A stretch of DNA of 64,000 nucleotides from Falsihalocynthiibacter arcticus (GCF_000812665.2 NZ_CP014327.1:3501501-3565500), one strand, 5' to 3'. Positions 40,910 through 52,310 are shown, counted from the stretch's first letter. Notes: a model not told the origin generated them from the sequence alone. Numbers and translations are program-made.

Positions 40910-41685
40910 GTGGCGCGGTTCTTGGTGTAAAAACTTTTATGCTTGGCATTCATTTTTTCAGTATCCATCAAGAGGCAAACATCGGTGGTGTTGAAGGCAT
41001 GGTCAATATAGGCCCCCTCGCCCACAAAACCGCCCAGCCGCAAATAGGCTTTGATTAATGCGGGCGTGTTGATCATCGCGGCGCGGCGATCAATTTCCGC
41101 AACGTTCACAAGGTCCATTGACTGGAAATGATCTTCCAACACGCGCACACGAAGCTCGGGAGGCGCAAGGTGGTTGGCATGTAGATAGGCCAAGGGTTGG
41201 CGCAGTTCTTCGAGGTTAGTGCCATGGAAACTGGCCACGCCAAAAAGGATTTCTATATTGTGGTCAAGGACATAACTTGCGAGACCGTTCCAGAGGTGGA
41301 ACATTGCGGTGCCACCGCGATAATCCTTGTGCACACAACTGCGCCCCAATTCCAGCAGCTTGCGGCCAGAGGATTTCAGCGCCGAAAGGTCATATTCGCT
41401 CTCCGAATAAAACTGCCCCACATCCGCGGCTTTTTCACCGCGCAACAGACGATAAACGCCCACGACATGCTCGCCTTTTTCGCTATCTTTAGACGAGTCA
41501 ATCAAGATCAGATGGTCATAAAACGGGTCAAATTCATCGCGCTCAAGCCGTTCCTCGTGATCCACAAGTGGGCCGTCCCCTCCAAGCTCATCGACAAAAA
41601 CTTCATACCGCAACCGCTGTGCGGCCCGCAAATCCGCTTCCGTTACCGCGAGGCGTGTTTCAAACTTGGGATCAGACGTCGACAT
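40906..41685 (-). CDS. olsB: Ornithine-acyl-ACP N-acyltransferase OlsB
   Basis: OlsB joins a 3-hydroxyacyl chain to ornithine, giving lyso-ornithine lipid, a phosphate-free membrane lipid. The 259-residue GNAT-like protein shows AQRLRYEVFVDELGGDGPLV, FDPFYDHLILID, LLELGRSCVHKDYRGGTAMF and ILFGVASFHGTNLEEL, all typical of the family. It is the first gene of the olsBA pair, which is often induced by phosphate limitation in relatives. I see no clear Pho box. Confidence 0.92.
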   Translation of the reverse strand: MSTSDPKFETRLAVTEADLRAAQRLRYEVFVDELGGDGPLVDHEERLERDEFDPFYDHLILIDSSKDSEKGEHVVGVYRLLRGEKAADVGQFYSESEYDLSALKSSGRKLLELGRSCVHKDYRGGTAMFHLWNGLASYVLDHNIEILFGVASFHGTNLEELRQPLAYLHANHLAPPELRVRVLEDHFQSMDLVNVAEIDRRAAMINTPALIKAYLRLGGFVGEGAYIDHAFNTTDVCLLMDTEKMNAKHKSFYTKNRAT

Positions 41686-41767
41686 AGATGGGGAGCGCTC
41701 CGCTAAACTCTGGGACTTCTAGGCAAAACGGCGCTATCATGCAACCTTTGCGCCCGAATTCCCCACG

Positions 41768-41956
41768 TCACTTTTGTTCAGAGTCGATGTCATATATCGG
41801 GGTTAAGAAAACGTTTTGACCATCGATGGTTATTTTTCCACATTGTTCAAAATTAACGGTTATTTTACCATTAATAACCGATTGTACTTGCCCAAGGCCC
41901 CATTCTGTTTTTCCGGGATGCCTTACAAACATTCCGGGCTCTAATAGATCATTCAT
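41768..41956 (-). CDS. DUF3553 protein
   Basis: The 62-residue protein fits DUF3553: GMFVRHPGKTEWGLGQVQSV, then a predicted beta-rich stretch (GKITVNFEQCGKITIDGQ) resembling a small SH3/KOW-like barrel. Function is unknown. It diverges from chpT with only 29 bases between the starts, an arrangement that suggests shared regulation. Confidence 0.8.
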   Translation of the reverse strand: MNDLLEPGMFVRHPGKTEWGLGQVQSVINGKITVNFEQCGKITIDGQNVFLTPIYDIDSEQK

Positions 41957-41985
41957 TTTTTCACTTTCGCTTTCTAGGATTATTC

Positions 41986-42585
41986 ATGCCGACACATCAA
42001 CGAGACCTCACCGCCCTCCTTGGATCCCGTATCTGCCATGATCTTATCAGCCCTTTGGGCGCAATCGGCAATGGGGTTGAACTGCTTCAAATGGGTGGGA
42101 GCATAGACGGGCCCGAAATGGGCCTCATCGTTGAGAGTGTTGCAAATGCCAACGCACGGATTCGTTTTTTCCGCGTGGCCTATGGTGCTGCGCGTGAGGG
42201 GCAAAAGATTAGCAATTCAGAATTGCGCGATATCCTAAAGAGTTTCGGCGCAGGTGGGCGGGTGTCCTATGAGTGGAACGTGTTGAGTGACCTACCCCGC
42301 TCCGAAGGCAAGCTGGCTTTCTTGTTGATCCAATGTCTGGAATCCGCGATGCCCTATGGGGGGAATATTGTCGTCGAGCATGATGGCGCACAATGGCAAT
42401 TGCTGGGGCGGGCCGAGAAAATGAAAATCAACCCTGAAATTTGGGGCGTAATGTCGGACCCAAATACGTCCGTAGAAGTCACGCCGGCTTTGGTGCATTT
42501 TGCGCTGGTTCCCGAAGCGTTGAAAGCCACACAAAAGAAAATGAACGCGGAATTACGGGAAACCGAAATTTCCATTCGGTTTTAG
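41986..42585 (+). CDS. chpT: Histidine phosphotransferase ChpT
   Basis: ChpT relays phosphate from the CckA hybrid kinase to CtrA and CpdR. The 199-residue protein resembles a histidine kinase dimerisation domain with a degenerate ATPase domain. The phospho-accepting His is at about residue 18 in SRICHDLISPLGAIGNGVEL, and the rest (FFRVAYGAAREGQ, KLAFLLIQCLESAMPYGG) matches the family. Its target gene ctrA and the inhibitor gene sciP are about 36 kb away in this window. Confidence 0.9.
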   Translation: MPTHQRDLTALLGSRICHDLISPLGAIGNGVELLQMGGSIDGPEMGLIVESVANANARIRFFRVAYGAAREGQKISNSELRDILKSFGAGGRVSYEWNVLSDLPRSEGKLAFLLIQCLESAMPYGGNIVVEHDGAQWQLLGRAEKMKINPEIWGVMSDPNTSVEVTPALVHFALVPEALKATQKKMNAELRETEISIRF

Positions 42586-42627
42586 CGCGCAGCACTGGTT
42601 CTGGGGCCAATGCCGCGCTCTTTGGGG

Positions 42628-43881
42628 CTATTTTCGAATCGTGCCATCCCCAACAACGATATATTTGAAGCTGGTGAGTTGTTCCGCACCGACGGGGCCA
42701 CGCGCGTGCATTTTACCCGTGGCAATGCCGATTTCAGCCCCCATTCCAAACTCGCCACCATCGGCAAATTGGGTCGATGCATTCTGAATCAAGATCGCAC
42801 TATCGAGGCGGGTAAAGAACCTGTTGGCGACCGCTTGATCCTCCGTGATAACGCAATCGGTGTGGTTTGATCCGTAGTTTTGGATATGCGCGATGGCACC
42901 GTCAATATCGTCCACAACCTTCGCGGCGATGATCATATCAAGGAACTCTTTGCCAAAATCGTCCGCTGAGGCTTCGACAGACCCATTCATGCCTTCCGCC
43001 CGCACTTCGACGCCCGCCTTGATGAGCGCGTCAACGATAGCTTGCCCCAATGTCGCCGCCACATCCTTGTGTACCAACAAACATTCCGCCGAACCACAAA
43101 TCCCCGTGCGCCGTGTTTTCGAATTCACGACAATCTTCAACGCCTTCTCTGGGTCGGCGGCGGCGTCCACATAGATGTGGCAAATTCCCTCGAGATGCGC
43201 AAAAACCGGAACCCGTGCTTCGCGCTGGACAAGCCCGACAAGGCCCTTTCCTCCGCGCGGCACGATCACGTCGATGAACTCGGTGGCGCGCAACATTTCT
43301 GCGACCGCAGCGCGATCCCGTGTAGGGACACGTTGCACCGCATCAACGGGAAGCCCCGCCGATTTAAGTCCATCTTGCAGACAGGCATGAATGACGCCCG
43401 AACTATGGAAGCTCTCAGAACCGCCCCGCAGAATGACCGCATTGCCAGCCTTCAAACACAAAGCCCCAGCATCCGCCGTCACATTCGGGCGGCTTTCGTA
43501 AATAACGCCAATGACGCCTAATGGTGTGCGCACTCGCTTGATATGGAGGCCGCTCTCCATGTCCCATTCCGTCAGAATCTCGCCCACGGGATCGTTTTGC
43601 CCCGCAACCGCACGCAGGCTGGTAACGATCGCCTCAATGCGGGCCTCGTCCAACATCAATCGGTCAAGCATCGCGGCCGACAAGCCTTTGTCGCGGCCGA
43701 ATTCCATATCCAAAACGTTGGCTGCGACGATCTCATCCCGACGCGCCCAAACAGCATCGGCTGCGGCAAGAAGTGCGGCTTCCTTTTGAGGCCCCGATGC
43801 AAATCCCAATTCACGTGCAGCGGCGCGGGCGCGTGTTCCGATGTCTTTCATCAGGGCGGGAATATTTTCGCTATCTTTCAT
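42628..43881 (-). CDS. proA: Gamma-glutamyl phosphate reductase
   Basis: ProA reduces gamma-glutamyl phosphate to glutamate semialdehyde in proline synthesis. The 417-residue aldehyde-dehydrogenase-fold protein has [36 protein letters not shown], the catalytic Cys in [17 protein letters not shown] and the C-terminal [17 protein letters not shown]. It follows proB on the same strand with a ~110-base gap. Confidence 0.97.
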   Translation of the reverse strand: MKDSENIPALMKDIGTRARAAARELGFASGPQKEAALLAAADAVWARRDEIVAANVLDMEFGRDKGLSAAMLDRLMLDEARIEAIVTSLRAVAGQNDPVGEILTEWDMESGLHIKRVRTPLGVIGVIYESRPNVTADAGALCLKAGNAVILRGGSESFHSSGVIHACLQDGLKSAGLPVDAVQRVPTRDRAAVAEMLRATEFIDVIVPRGGKGLVGLVQREARVPVFAHLEGICHIYVDAAADPEKALKIVVNSKTRRTGICGSAECLLVHKDVAATLGQAIVDALIKAGVEVRAEGMNGSVEASADDFGKEFLDMIIAAKVVDDIDGAIAHIQNYGSNHTDCVITEDQAVANRFFTRLDSAILIQNASTQFADGGEFGMGAEIGIATGKMHARGPVGAEQLTSFKYIVVGDGTIRK

Positions 43882-43993
43882 GGGGCAACTTTCAAATATG
43901 GAAACATAATCTTGACGCCATATAAGGTTATTTGGGCCTTAAATCCAAGCCTGTTCACAATCACTTTTTGGCATAGACGGCATCACAAACGGC

Positions 43994-46170
<2,177 letters not shown>

Positions 46171-46420
46171 TCAGGCGTTATCGGAGTTCAGGCGCAGGCT
46201 CAAGCCTGCAAGGCTCTTGCGGGCCCCATAAACACAATTTTCGCCGTCAATTTTGCTCAAAAAGCACCCTGACGCCGAAAATCCGTAAAACCACTGTTAC
46301 TGTATGTCTCTCAAAACTACTTTTCAACAAAGGATCGAAGCATTTACCCCTCCTATAACATCAGAAGAGGACTGAATATTTGGCAAAGGGTGGCCGAGAC
46401 GAAACTGTCCTAAACGTCCT

Positions 46421-46950
46421 TTAAGCGTATTTCAAAAGATAGGTCCAAGTGGCGACACTCGTGTTGCGGGCAACAGAAAACTTCTCGGCATCGCCAAGGT
46501 ATTCAAACCCCGCATTGGTCAAAACCCGTGCCGAGGCTGGGTTATCTTGGAAGACTTCTGCGAAAATTGTTTTGCACTTTTGCGGGTTCGCCTCAAGGAT
46601 AGCCCGCACCGCTTCGGACGCATAGCCTGCCCCCAAAAAGCGGGTGCCACCCAATAGCCGATTTCAGATTGCGCACGGTCCATCGTTTTGAGGCTAATAA
46701 CGCCCAAGACCTCATCCTTCGTCGAGGCCATAATCCAGACGTCTTCACTGCGCTCCGGATTAAGAGCGCGCTCAATGAAACTCTGGGTCGCGCCGCGCGG
46801 CAATGGATGTGGGATGGAGCTCGTGAACTCTGCAACGCGTTGATCGCCTGCATACATGCGCAACTGGCCTGCGTCGGATTTTTGCACGGGGCGCAAAATA
46901 AACCGTTCTGTTTCTATTACTTGCTGACCTGCAATTGTCTCTACTCTCAT
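46421..46950 (-). CDS. GNAT acetyltransferase, RimJ/RimL type (one-base frameshift)
   Basis: The first part (TERFILRPVQKSDAGQLRMY, EIGYWVAPAFWG) and the second part (GAGYASEAVRAILEANPQKC, NPASARVLTNAGFEYLGD) are the two halves of one GNAT domain with the acetyl-CoA pyrophosphate loop at the junction. They are in different frames, separated at the C5 run 46630-46634. One added base gives 176 residues. ATG at 46950 is chosen because GGAGG lies just upstream. The substrate is unknown. It lies between rpmA and obgE, where Rhodobacteraceae often carry GNAT genes. Confidence 0.8.
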
Positions 46951-47245
46951 GTTTAAGCTCCTCCGAACCTCATAAACAGACACGAGGCCCGTGGGCCTTT
47001 CCCGCCTGTCTTTTTTGGGCCCTCATGGAAGGCCGCTTTTTCTCTGGTCCGCTCCGATAACCGGCCAAGTATCACTTTCACCCACCTTACATGGGGGCTT
47101 GGACCACAACCGACAAGGGATTCCTCAAAAGCCTTACGAGATGTGATCTTTCGATATTGGCACCACAAGGGTGTGAACCGAGTTCCTTAAAATTTTATTA
47201 AATTCCAATACCTTCGCCCGTCTAACAGAGCCATGTTACAGAAAT
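46951..47245. other. Non-coding spacer between the GNAT gene and the rpmA terminator
   Basis: About 295 bases with no convincing gene. A 71-codon minus-strand frame exists (46953-47168) but starts at TTG without a ribosome-binding site and has a composition unlike a protein. A short palindrome (aggcccgtgggcct) lies near 46991-47004. I see nothing else I can name. Confidence 0.5.
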
Positions 47246-47280
47246 AAAAAAAGGGCCGGCGTTTCCGCCGACCCTAAAAA
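47246..47280 (-). terminator. Intrinsic terminator of the rplU-rpmA operon
   Basis: On the minus strand GGGTCGGCG pairs with CGCCGGCCC (one G-T pair) across a GAAA tetraloop, followed by a run of seven T. It lies about 20 bases after the rpmA stop. Confidence 0.92.
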
Positions 47281-47298
47281 CAAACACTAGGTTTCGGC

Positions 47299-47568
47299 TT
47301 ACTCTGCGGCCTCCGCCACTGGGAGAACCGAAATAAATGTACGGCCCTTAAGGCCTTTGTGGAACTTTACGTTGCCAAGGGATGTTGCAAAAATCGTGTG
47401 ATCTTTGCCCATGCCAACGCCAGCACCTGGGTACATTCTTGTTCCGCGCTGACGCACGATAATGTTGCCCGGGATAACGAGTTCGCCACCGTATTTTTTT
47501 ACACCAAGTCTACGACCAGCTGAGTCGCGACCGTTACGGGATGAACCGCCTGCTTTTTTATGTGCCAT
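47299..47568 (-). CDS. rpmA: 50S ribosomal protein L27
   Basis: L27 lies near the peptidyl transferase centre. The 89-residue protein has [40 protein letters not shown] and [13 protein letters not shown]. It begins 11 bases after rplU and ends before a strong terminator. Confidence 0.98.
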   Translation of the reverse strand: MAHKKAGGSSRNGRDSAGRRLGVKKYGGELVIPGNIIVRQRGTRMYPGAGVGMGKDHTIFATSLGNVKFHKGLKGRTFISVLPVAEAAE

Positions 47569-47579
47569 CTGGTCTCTCC

Positions 47580-48287
47580 TTAGCCTTTAGTGAATTCTTG
47601 AGCTTGGGCAATCCAGCCCTCGCGTTCGATGCGGCCTTTGAACGAGAGCGCCTCGTCAAATTTTGCAACGTCAGCATCTGTCCAAGCAGCGATCTGAGCG
47701 AAGGAAGTAACACCACCCGCGATCAGTTTTTTCTCAAGCGCGGGGCCAACACCGGACAATTTCTTCAAATCATCTGCGCCGGAAGCCGCTTCAGCAGGGG
47801 CAGCTTTCGCCGCTTTTGCTTTAGGAGCTTTTACAGCAGTTTCCGCTTTCGGAGCCGCCGCAGCCGCTGCACGTGCAGAAAGAGCGTTTTTCGCTTTAGG
47901 AACAACAGGCGCCATGGCAGCAACCACAGAAGCAGGAACAGAGCCCGTGCCTTGTGCAAGTTTAACGCCAGATTTCGCAGCACCTTTTTCAAGGATATCC
48001 GTAATCCGAACCAAGGTCAGCCGTTGACGGTGACCTTTGGTGCGTTGTGAGCCGTGCTTACGACGACGCTTAACGAAGTGAATAAGCTTTTCGCCTTTGA
48101 TCTGGTCGATCACTTCGGCCTGCACAGCAGCATCTTCGATCAAAGGGGCGCCAACATTCGCACCAACCATAAGAACTTCGTTGAACTGAACAGTTTCGCC
48201 CGCATCTGCAGCAATACGTTCAATACGCAGCACGTCGCCACTTTGAACTCGGTATTGCTTGCCGCCGGTTTTTAGAACCGCAAACAT
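47580..48287 (-). CDS. rplU: 50S ribosomal protein L21 with C-terminal helix-hairpin-helix extension
   Basis: The first ~102 residues are ordinary L21 ([40 protein letters not shown]). An Ala/Lys/Pro-rich linker follows, then a ~60-residue domain: [49 protein letters not shown]. That domain contains a helix-hairpin-helix, and the same module is attached to other proteins such as NuoE in this bacterial group. At 235 residues it is more than twice the E. coli length. The extension's role is unknown. It heads the rplU-rpmA operon. Confidence 0.95.
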   Translation of the reverse strand: MFAVLKTGGKQYRVQSGDVLRIERIAADAGETVQFNEVLMVGANVGAPLIEDAAVQAEVIDQIKGEKLIHFVKRRRKHGSQRTKGHRQRLTLVRITDILEKGAAKSGVKLAQGTGSVPASVVAAMAPVVPKAKNALSARAAAAAAPKAETAVKAPKAKAAKAAPAEAASGADDLKKLSGVGPALEKKLIAGGVTSFAQIAAWTDADVAKFDEALSFKGRIEREGWIAQAQEFTKG

Positions 48288-48548
48288 TTAGTCTTCCTTC
48301 GCAATTTCCGCGTCTTGTGGTCCCCAAATTTGGGAGTTTCGCCAGAATGGCACCTCGGACAGCGCGCCCCTATGGGCGGTAAAAAAATCATTCTCAAGAC
48401 AGGAATCCCGTAGGAATCCTGCACTAAGATGGCGGCTTATCATCGTAAACCCCCGCGAAGTCAAGGCACCTTTGGGAATTATCCCCTTCTGACCGGGTTT
48501 TTAATGTCTCAATGCCTGCTAACGGAAACGCCCTCGCAAGAGGTCCGT

Positions 48549-49373
48549 CTAAATGTCCTCGCTCAGGATGTACCCCGCAGCCGCACGCCCCAATTTACGC
48601 GAGATCTCCGCATAGACGTCCCCAAAGGCTTTGAACATCGCATTGTTAAATTGTCGGCCAGCGTCTGTGCGGCCAAACGCAATGTTTTTCGTCATTTCGT
48701 CCTCGGATAACGGCGAATAACTCATGGTTAAATAAGTCATCAACCACTCTGTCGTATCCGCCCGAATTTGGGGTTCATCCTGCCAGACATCCGCTAGAAT
48801 TGCGCTCTCGGTCATGTCGTCTGTCAACGCTCCCATATCGCCCATTGCCGACAAAAACTCGAAGGTTTCGTTCATCGAACTTGCCACATTCATATCTATA
48901 AGGTCGTAAACCTTAATATATTCTCGTATGCGGGGCAAAAGAGGGTCATTGTTGCGGATCATTGCCTTTAAACGCGCCTCGCTTGCCGCATTTACGTCGG
49001 GATCACTTATTGCCAAACGCGCGCTCATTTCCAACCGCACGAGTTTTTCGCCGAAGGGCGTAGTAAAAAACGCCAGCGCGGCAGCAAGGGTCTCGTCACT
49101 CAAAAGCGGGTCGAAGCTTGCGCGAAACTCTGCCTTCATTCTGTCCTGCGAATAGATCGCCGTTAGGCGGCGCTCCCAATCGGCATCGCCACGCCCGTCA
49201 AAAAGTTCCATCCCAAGGGTCTCGCCATATTGCATCCCCTCGTCGGACAAAATTTCGATCATGTCATCCACAAGCAGAATTTCGGACAATCGATTCAGAT
49301 CCGCCTCCCGTTCGGCGACGACGGGGCCAACGATCCCAAGCACAAACACAATGGCTAACATAACAGACCGCAT
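48549..49373 (-). CDS. DUF2059 secreted protein
   Basis: The 274-residue product has a signal peptide (MRSVMLAIVFVLGIVGPVVA) and a helical DUF2059-type region with the typical FFTTPFGEKLVRLEMSARLA. Function is unknown. ATG at 49373 has AGGGG upstream, and the longer frame to 49445 lacks one. It lies between tRNA-Ser and rplU, the usual Rhodobacteraceae neighbourhood. Confidence 0.82.
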   Translation of the reverse strand: MRSVMLAIVFVLGIVGPVVAEREADLNRLSEILLVDDMIEILSDEGMQYGETLGMELFDGRGDADWERRLTAIYSQDRMKAEFRASFDPLLSDETLAAALAFFTTPFGEKLVRLEMSARLAISDPDVNAASEARLKAMIRNNDPLLPRIREYIKVYDLIDMNVASSMNETFEFLSAMGDMGALTDDMTESAILADVWQDEPQIRADTTEWLMTYLTMSYSPLSEDEMTKNIAFGRTDAGRQFNNAMFKAFGDVYAEISRKLGRAAAGYILSEDI

Positions 49374-49545
49374 ACATACCCCTTTTTGGCGACTCATATA
49401 GACATAGTGTATTCTAACAAATAATTTAAGCACCCTCCCCTTCAATTTGCAGTCAGCCCCCGTGATCAGCGTAATTCGACACGACTGTGCAAAAAGAGCT
49501 TGTAGATTTCTCCGCCCCAGACTAAACCGCCCACGGACCCTACGC

Positions 49546-49635
49546 GGAGAGGTGGCGGAGTGGTCGAACGTGGCGGTCTCGAAAACCGTTGAGCCTTAAC
49601 GGGTTCCCAGGGTTCGAATCCCTGTCTCTCCGCCA
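49546..49635 (+). tRNA. tRNA-Ser (CGA)
   Basis: The 90-base sequence folds as a class II tRNA: acceptor GGAGAGG with TCTCTCC, encoded CCA end at 49633-49635, a long variable arm, and T arm CAGGG-TTCGAAT-CCCTG. The anticodon loop CTCGAAA gives anticodon CGA, reading UCG. Its 3' end is the likely attachment site of the element whose integrase gene ends 223 bases downstream. Confidence 0.95.
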
Positions 49636-49802
49636 GTATCTTCTTGAAATTAAACAGAAATATACCCTTTCACGGGCAAGCCAAACATCAGGCCAATTTC
49701 AACATTTACACGAAAAGGTGTCATACTATGACGCTTTTTCAGCGCTCCGATGGCGCCGACTATGCCCCCTTTTCTTCCCAAAACAGCACGACCCGCAAAA
49801 CA

Positions 49803-49839
49803 AAAAGGGACCCTGCGCCGGCAAGATCCCTTTTGAATT
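49803..49839 (-). terminator. Terminator after the integrase gene
   Basis: Perfect 8-base arms (aaaaggga at 49803-49810, tcccttttt side at 49827-49834). On the minus strand TCCCTTTTTG follows the hairpin. It lies about 25 bases beyond the integrase stop. Confidence 0.6.
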
Positions 49840-49857
49840 TCACGGTGTTGTAGACCC

Positions 49858-50955
49858 TTATCGGAAACCGTTGTCTCCATCAGCGCGCACCGACGCTTGC
49901 TGCGCATCCGACAGATACCTCAGATAGTAGCGCTCTGTGGTCAACACAGACCCATGCCCAATATACTTTTGCACCCTGTAAATTGACCACCCCTCCTTTA
50001 AGCGTTCAATGGCGAACTTATGCCTTAGATCGTGAAGGCGCGCGTTAAATCCGGTTTCTTGGCCGTATTCCCAAAACAGGTTCGAAGGATCCTTGTAGAA
50101 ACCATGTTCTGTGCCGTTCCAGAACACAAACTGTGATGCGTTCGAGCGAGGGATTTTGTTGAGGATATCGATGGCCTCTTGGCGCAATGCTATGGTGCGA
50201 ATTTTCCCACCTTTCGTATGACGCAGCACAGCCTCTACGCGGCCTTCGATCGGGGTTCCCATGCCAGAGATATCTGACCATTGGAGTTTTGCCATTTCCG
50301 TTACACGTCCGCCTGTGACATTTAAGAAATGTGCGAAATGGGTCAGTGTGCCCGGCGCCCGGTCAGAAAGTTTCTGAAGGCACTTCTCTGTTGGCAAAAT
50401 TATGTCGGGCAATATTTCCTTCATACCTTGCTTTTCATAAAGCTGAACCGGATTGACATCGATCCACCCAGCATTTTTCATCGATTTCATAAGGTTCATG
50501 AAGGCAGTCAGATCTCGATTAATCGTTGCGACCGTCACCCCTTCTTCTCGCCTGCGCGCGACATAGTCCGAGACAAGTGCTGTCGTAACTTCTGCTGCCA
50601 TCAATTCCTCAACATTGTGACCATTGTCTTCACAAATATTATCAACAACGCGCAGAATCTGTCGCAGACTGCACCGGTAGCGTTTGCGCGTATCAATTCC
50701 CCAAGAACTGCTTTCGAGCCCCAAGGCGTCATAGAAATTGGCGAGGCCTGCTCCGAAGCTCCAATCCAATTCACCAGCCTCGTCTAACCCTCTCAGCTCC
50801 TTTATGCGGTTTTTGGCCCTTTTCTCCGCGACTCTTTGAGAAGTTGTGCGAAGCGACTCTCGGTGGGTGACGCCGTAGATCTTGACGCGGAGCCACCAAT
50901 ATTTACTACCTTCTTGCTTGAAGATGTTTTTGGGTTTGTTTTGTTTCTGTGACAT
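49858..50955 (-). CDS. Tyrosine integrase of a tRNA-Ser-associated element
   Basis: The 365-residue recombinase has an N-terminal arm-type domain (YWWLRVKIYGVTHRESLRTT), a SAM-like core-binding domain (YVARRREEGVTVATINRDLT) and a catalytic domain. Active-site residues are Arg in LNVTGGRVTEMAKLQW, Lys in HTKGGKIRTIALRQ, the His-Arg pair in HDLRHKFAIERLKE, His in YIGHGSVLTTERYYL, and the nucleophilic Tyr there. It sits right beside tRNA-Ser and is transcribed toward it, the classic arrangement of an integrative element. Its start overlaps the excisionase-like gene by 154 bases. Confidence 0.92.
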   Translation of the reverse strand: MSQKQNKPKNIFKQEGSKYWWLRVKIYGVTHRESLRTTSQRVAEKRAKNRIKELRGLDEAGELDWSFGAGLANFYDALGLESSSWGIDTRKRYRCSLRQILRVVDNICEDNGHNVEELMAAEVTTALVSDYVARRREEGVTVATINRDLTAFMNLMKSMKNAGWIDVNPVQLYEKQGMKEILPDIILPTEKCLQKLSDRAPGTLTHFAHFLNVTGGRVTEMAKLQWSDISGMGTPIEGRVEAVLRHTKGGKIRTIALRQEAIDILNKIPRSNASQFVFWNGTEHGFYKDPSNLFWEYGQETGFNARLHDLRHKFAIERLKEGWSIYRVQKYIGHGSVLTTERYYLRYLSDAQQASVRADGDNGFR

Positions 50956-51188
50956 TTACTGCCCTCTTTAATCCAGATTACAGCCAGGTCGTGGTCGAAA
51001 GTCCACAGACTGCCATGCTTGACGGCCCCTGGAATGTTATCGTTCGCCGCGTGCTGTGTGATTGCCCTTTGGGACAATCCACTCAGCTGCGCGACGACCG
51101 ATGCCCTGAGCCTCGGTTTCATCGAGTTGAGGATGTTGTGCTCCTCCTCAGAAAATAAAATTTTGGTTTGATTAGTTTTATCCGCCAT
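50802..51188 (-). CDS. Excisionase-like DNA-binding protein overlapping the integrase
   Basis: The 128-residue protein has a MerR/Xis-like helix-turn-helix: LRASVVAQLSGLSQRAITQH followed by a wing (NIPGAVKHGSLWTFDHDLAV). A basic tail follows (KCHRNKTNPKTSSSKKV). ATG at 51188 has GGAAG 7 bases upstream. The last third is read in a different frame from the N-terminal 51 codons of the integrase, so expression of the two is probably linked. A recombination-directionality role is inferred from fold and position only. Confidence 0.65.
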   Translation of the reverse strand: MADKTNQTKILFSEEEHNILNSMKPRLRASVVAQLSGLSQRAITQHAANDNIPGAVKHGSLWTFDHDLAVIWIKEGSKCHRNKTNPKTSSSKKVVNIGGSASRSTASPTESRFAQLLKESRRKGPKTA

Positions 51189-51369
51189 TGAGATACTTCC
51201 GTTACGTGTTTGCATTTTCGTAATCAGAAGGTGAGTTCGGTGAGAAAAAGAAAAAAATGGGTTTAACTCTGGTTTGAATCCATACACAAAATCAGCCATC
51301 AGAATTTTCTGCAGCAGCCCTCAGGAATTCTCAGACCGAACTTTTACGACCCCAAATTAGTAGCAGATG

Positions 51370-51780
51370 CTACGGCTCAACTTGTGACAGCAATCGCCGC
51401 GCCGCTATTCTGGCCCGGGCTTGCTTGCGAACAAAATCGAAACTTTCCCATTGCAAGATAAACCGGCGGAGGTCTTCCAACGCATTGTTGAACAGATATT
51501 CCTCATGTTTGCAGACATCGAGGATACGATTTCCGTAGCCTGGACGTAAGTCATTGGCTGCGCTGACGAGCGCTGACCCCATAGCGGAGATGCATTCATC
51601 ATCCTGCGCCTCAAAGACCTCCCCGCTCTCCAGTCGCTCCAAGGTCTGCAGAAGTACACGGCGATGGTAGCTCTTCAGAACCGGCCCAGATTGGGCATAA
51701 TCTCTCCCAAATGCCTGACCCGAGTTAATTGCACGCGCTACCATCGCCTCCAGGCTCTCCTCGTGTCGGATATTACTCAC
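51370..51780 (-). CDS. Unknown helical protein (136 aa)
   Basis: No family is recognised. The product is predicted mostly helical (MVARAINSGQAFGRDYAQSG, RRVLLQTLERLESGEVFEAQ, FNNALEDLRRFILQWESFDF) with a basic C-terminus (KQARARIAARRLLS). Its ATG overlaps the stop of the upstream paralogue gene as ATGA, so it is translated with it. It is not visibly related to the three ~125-residue paralogues. Confidence 0.6.
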   Translation of the reverse strand: MSNIRHEESLEAMVARAINSGQAFGRDYAQSGPVLKSYHRRVLLQTLERLESGEVFEAQDDECISAMGSALVSAANDLRPGYGNRILDVCKHEEYLFNNALEDLRRFILQWESFDFVRKQARARIAARRLLSQVEP

Positions 51781-52148
51781 GCTGCCACCTCACCAGCTTG
51801 CTCACCACCCACAGGCATGATTTGTTCATAGCCGTCGATAAGGGCACCCACCGCCTCTGTCAGCAGGCAGATTTGCCATACGACCGGATCTTCAGGATTG
51901 ATCATTGCACAGTAGCCAGCCTCCTCTCGATCGAAGTCCGCGACATGCTCGAGGCCCAGGAGCCCATGCAGCCAATTCAACTCGCGGAGCAGCCTAACTT
52001 TGCCGTTCGGTGCCGTCAGCGCGCGGCGAAAGCGTTGCAGTCGCATTAGAGCGACGGAACCACCAAGAAGCAGAACCGCGTTTTGCAATTCCATGTCGTT
52101 TTGTGCGATAAAAGCCTTTACCGCAGCGAGAAGTTGTTTCCGATTCAT
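51777..52148 (-). CDS. Tandem paralogue A of an unknown ~125-residue family
   Basis: The 123-residue product shares with paralogues B (52515-52892) and C (53181-53561) the landmarks LLGG near residue 27, an L-x-LH-x-L-L-x-L motif (ELNWLHGLLGLEHVADFDRE), and DPVVWQICLLTEAV followed by a polar tail ending in AA. All are acidic, helical and without signal or membrane segment. I recognise no catalytic motif. ATG at 52148 has GAGGA upstream. A duplicated leader element precedes it, and it overlaps the 136-residue gene downstream. Confidence 0.65.
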   Translation of the reverse strand: MNRKQLLAAVKAFIAQNDMELQNAVLLLGGSVALMRLQRFRRALTAPNGKVRLLRELNWLHGLLGLEHVADFDREEAGYCAMINPEDPVVWQICLLTEAVGALIDGYEQIMPVGGEQAGEVAA

Positions 52149-52310
52149 GCGGAAATCCTCTTTTTCAATGCCGCCCAATTGGCGGCTCAAGCACCCCGGC
52201 ACGGGCTCTCCTTTTGTACCTCGCGGGGTGTCACTTACTCTTTTTCGGCAGGTCGTTTTTTGTTTTCTTGCGGCTCACAAAGAGGCCGCGAGAAATACAA
52301 AATATACTGA
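52149..52310 (-). repeat. Structured leader element, copy A
   Basis: This is similar to 53562-53724, also directly upstream of a paralogue start. It contains a proximal hairpin (gccgcc-caatt-ggcggc, 52170-52186), the block gcggggtgtc, then cggcaggtcgttttttgttt and a distal hairpin with arms gcggc (52270-52274) and gccgc (52285-52289). The distal arm differs from copy C by a compensating base pair. The outer right arm present in copy C is degenerate here. Confidence 0.6.

Noticed and set aside
46953-47168. 71-codon minus-strand frame between the GNAT gene and rpmA
   Set aside because: TTG start, no ribosome-binding site and non-protein-like composition.
49505-49520. TCTCCGCC upstream of tRNA-Ser as a second attachment site
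   Set aside because: Only eight bases match the tRNA end. Too short, and on the wrong side of the integrase.
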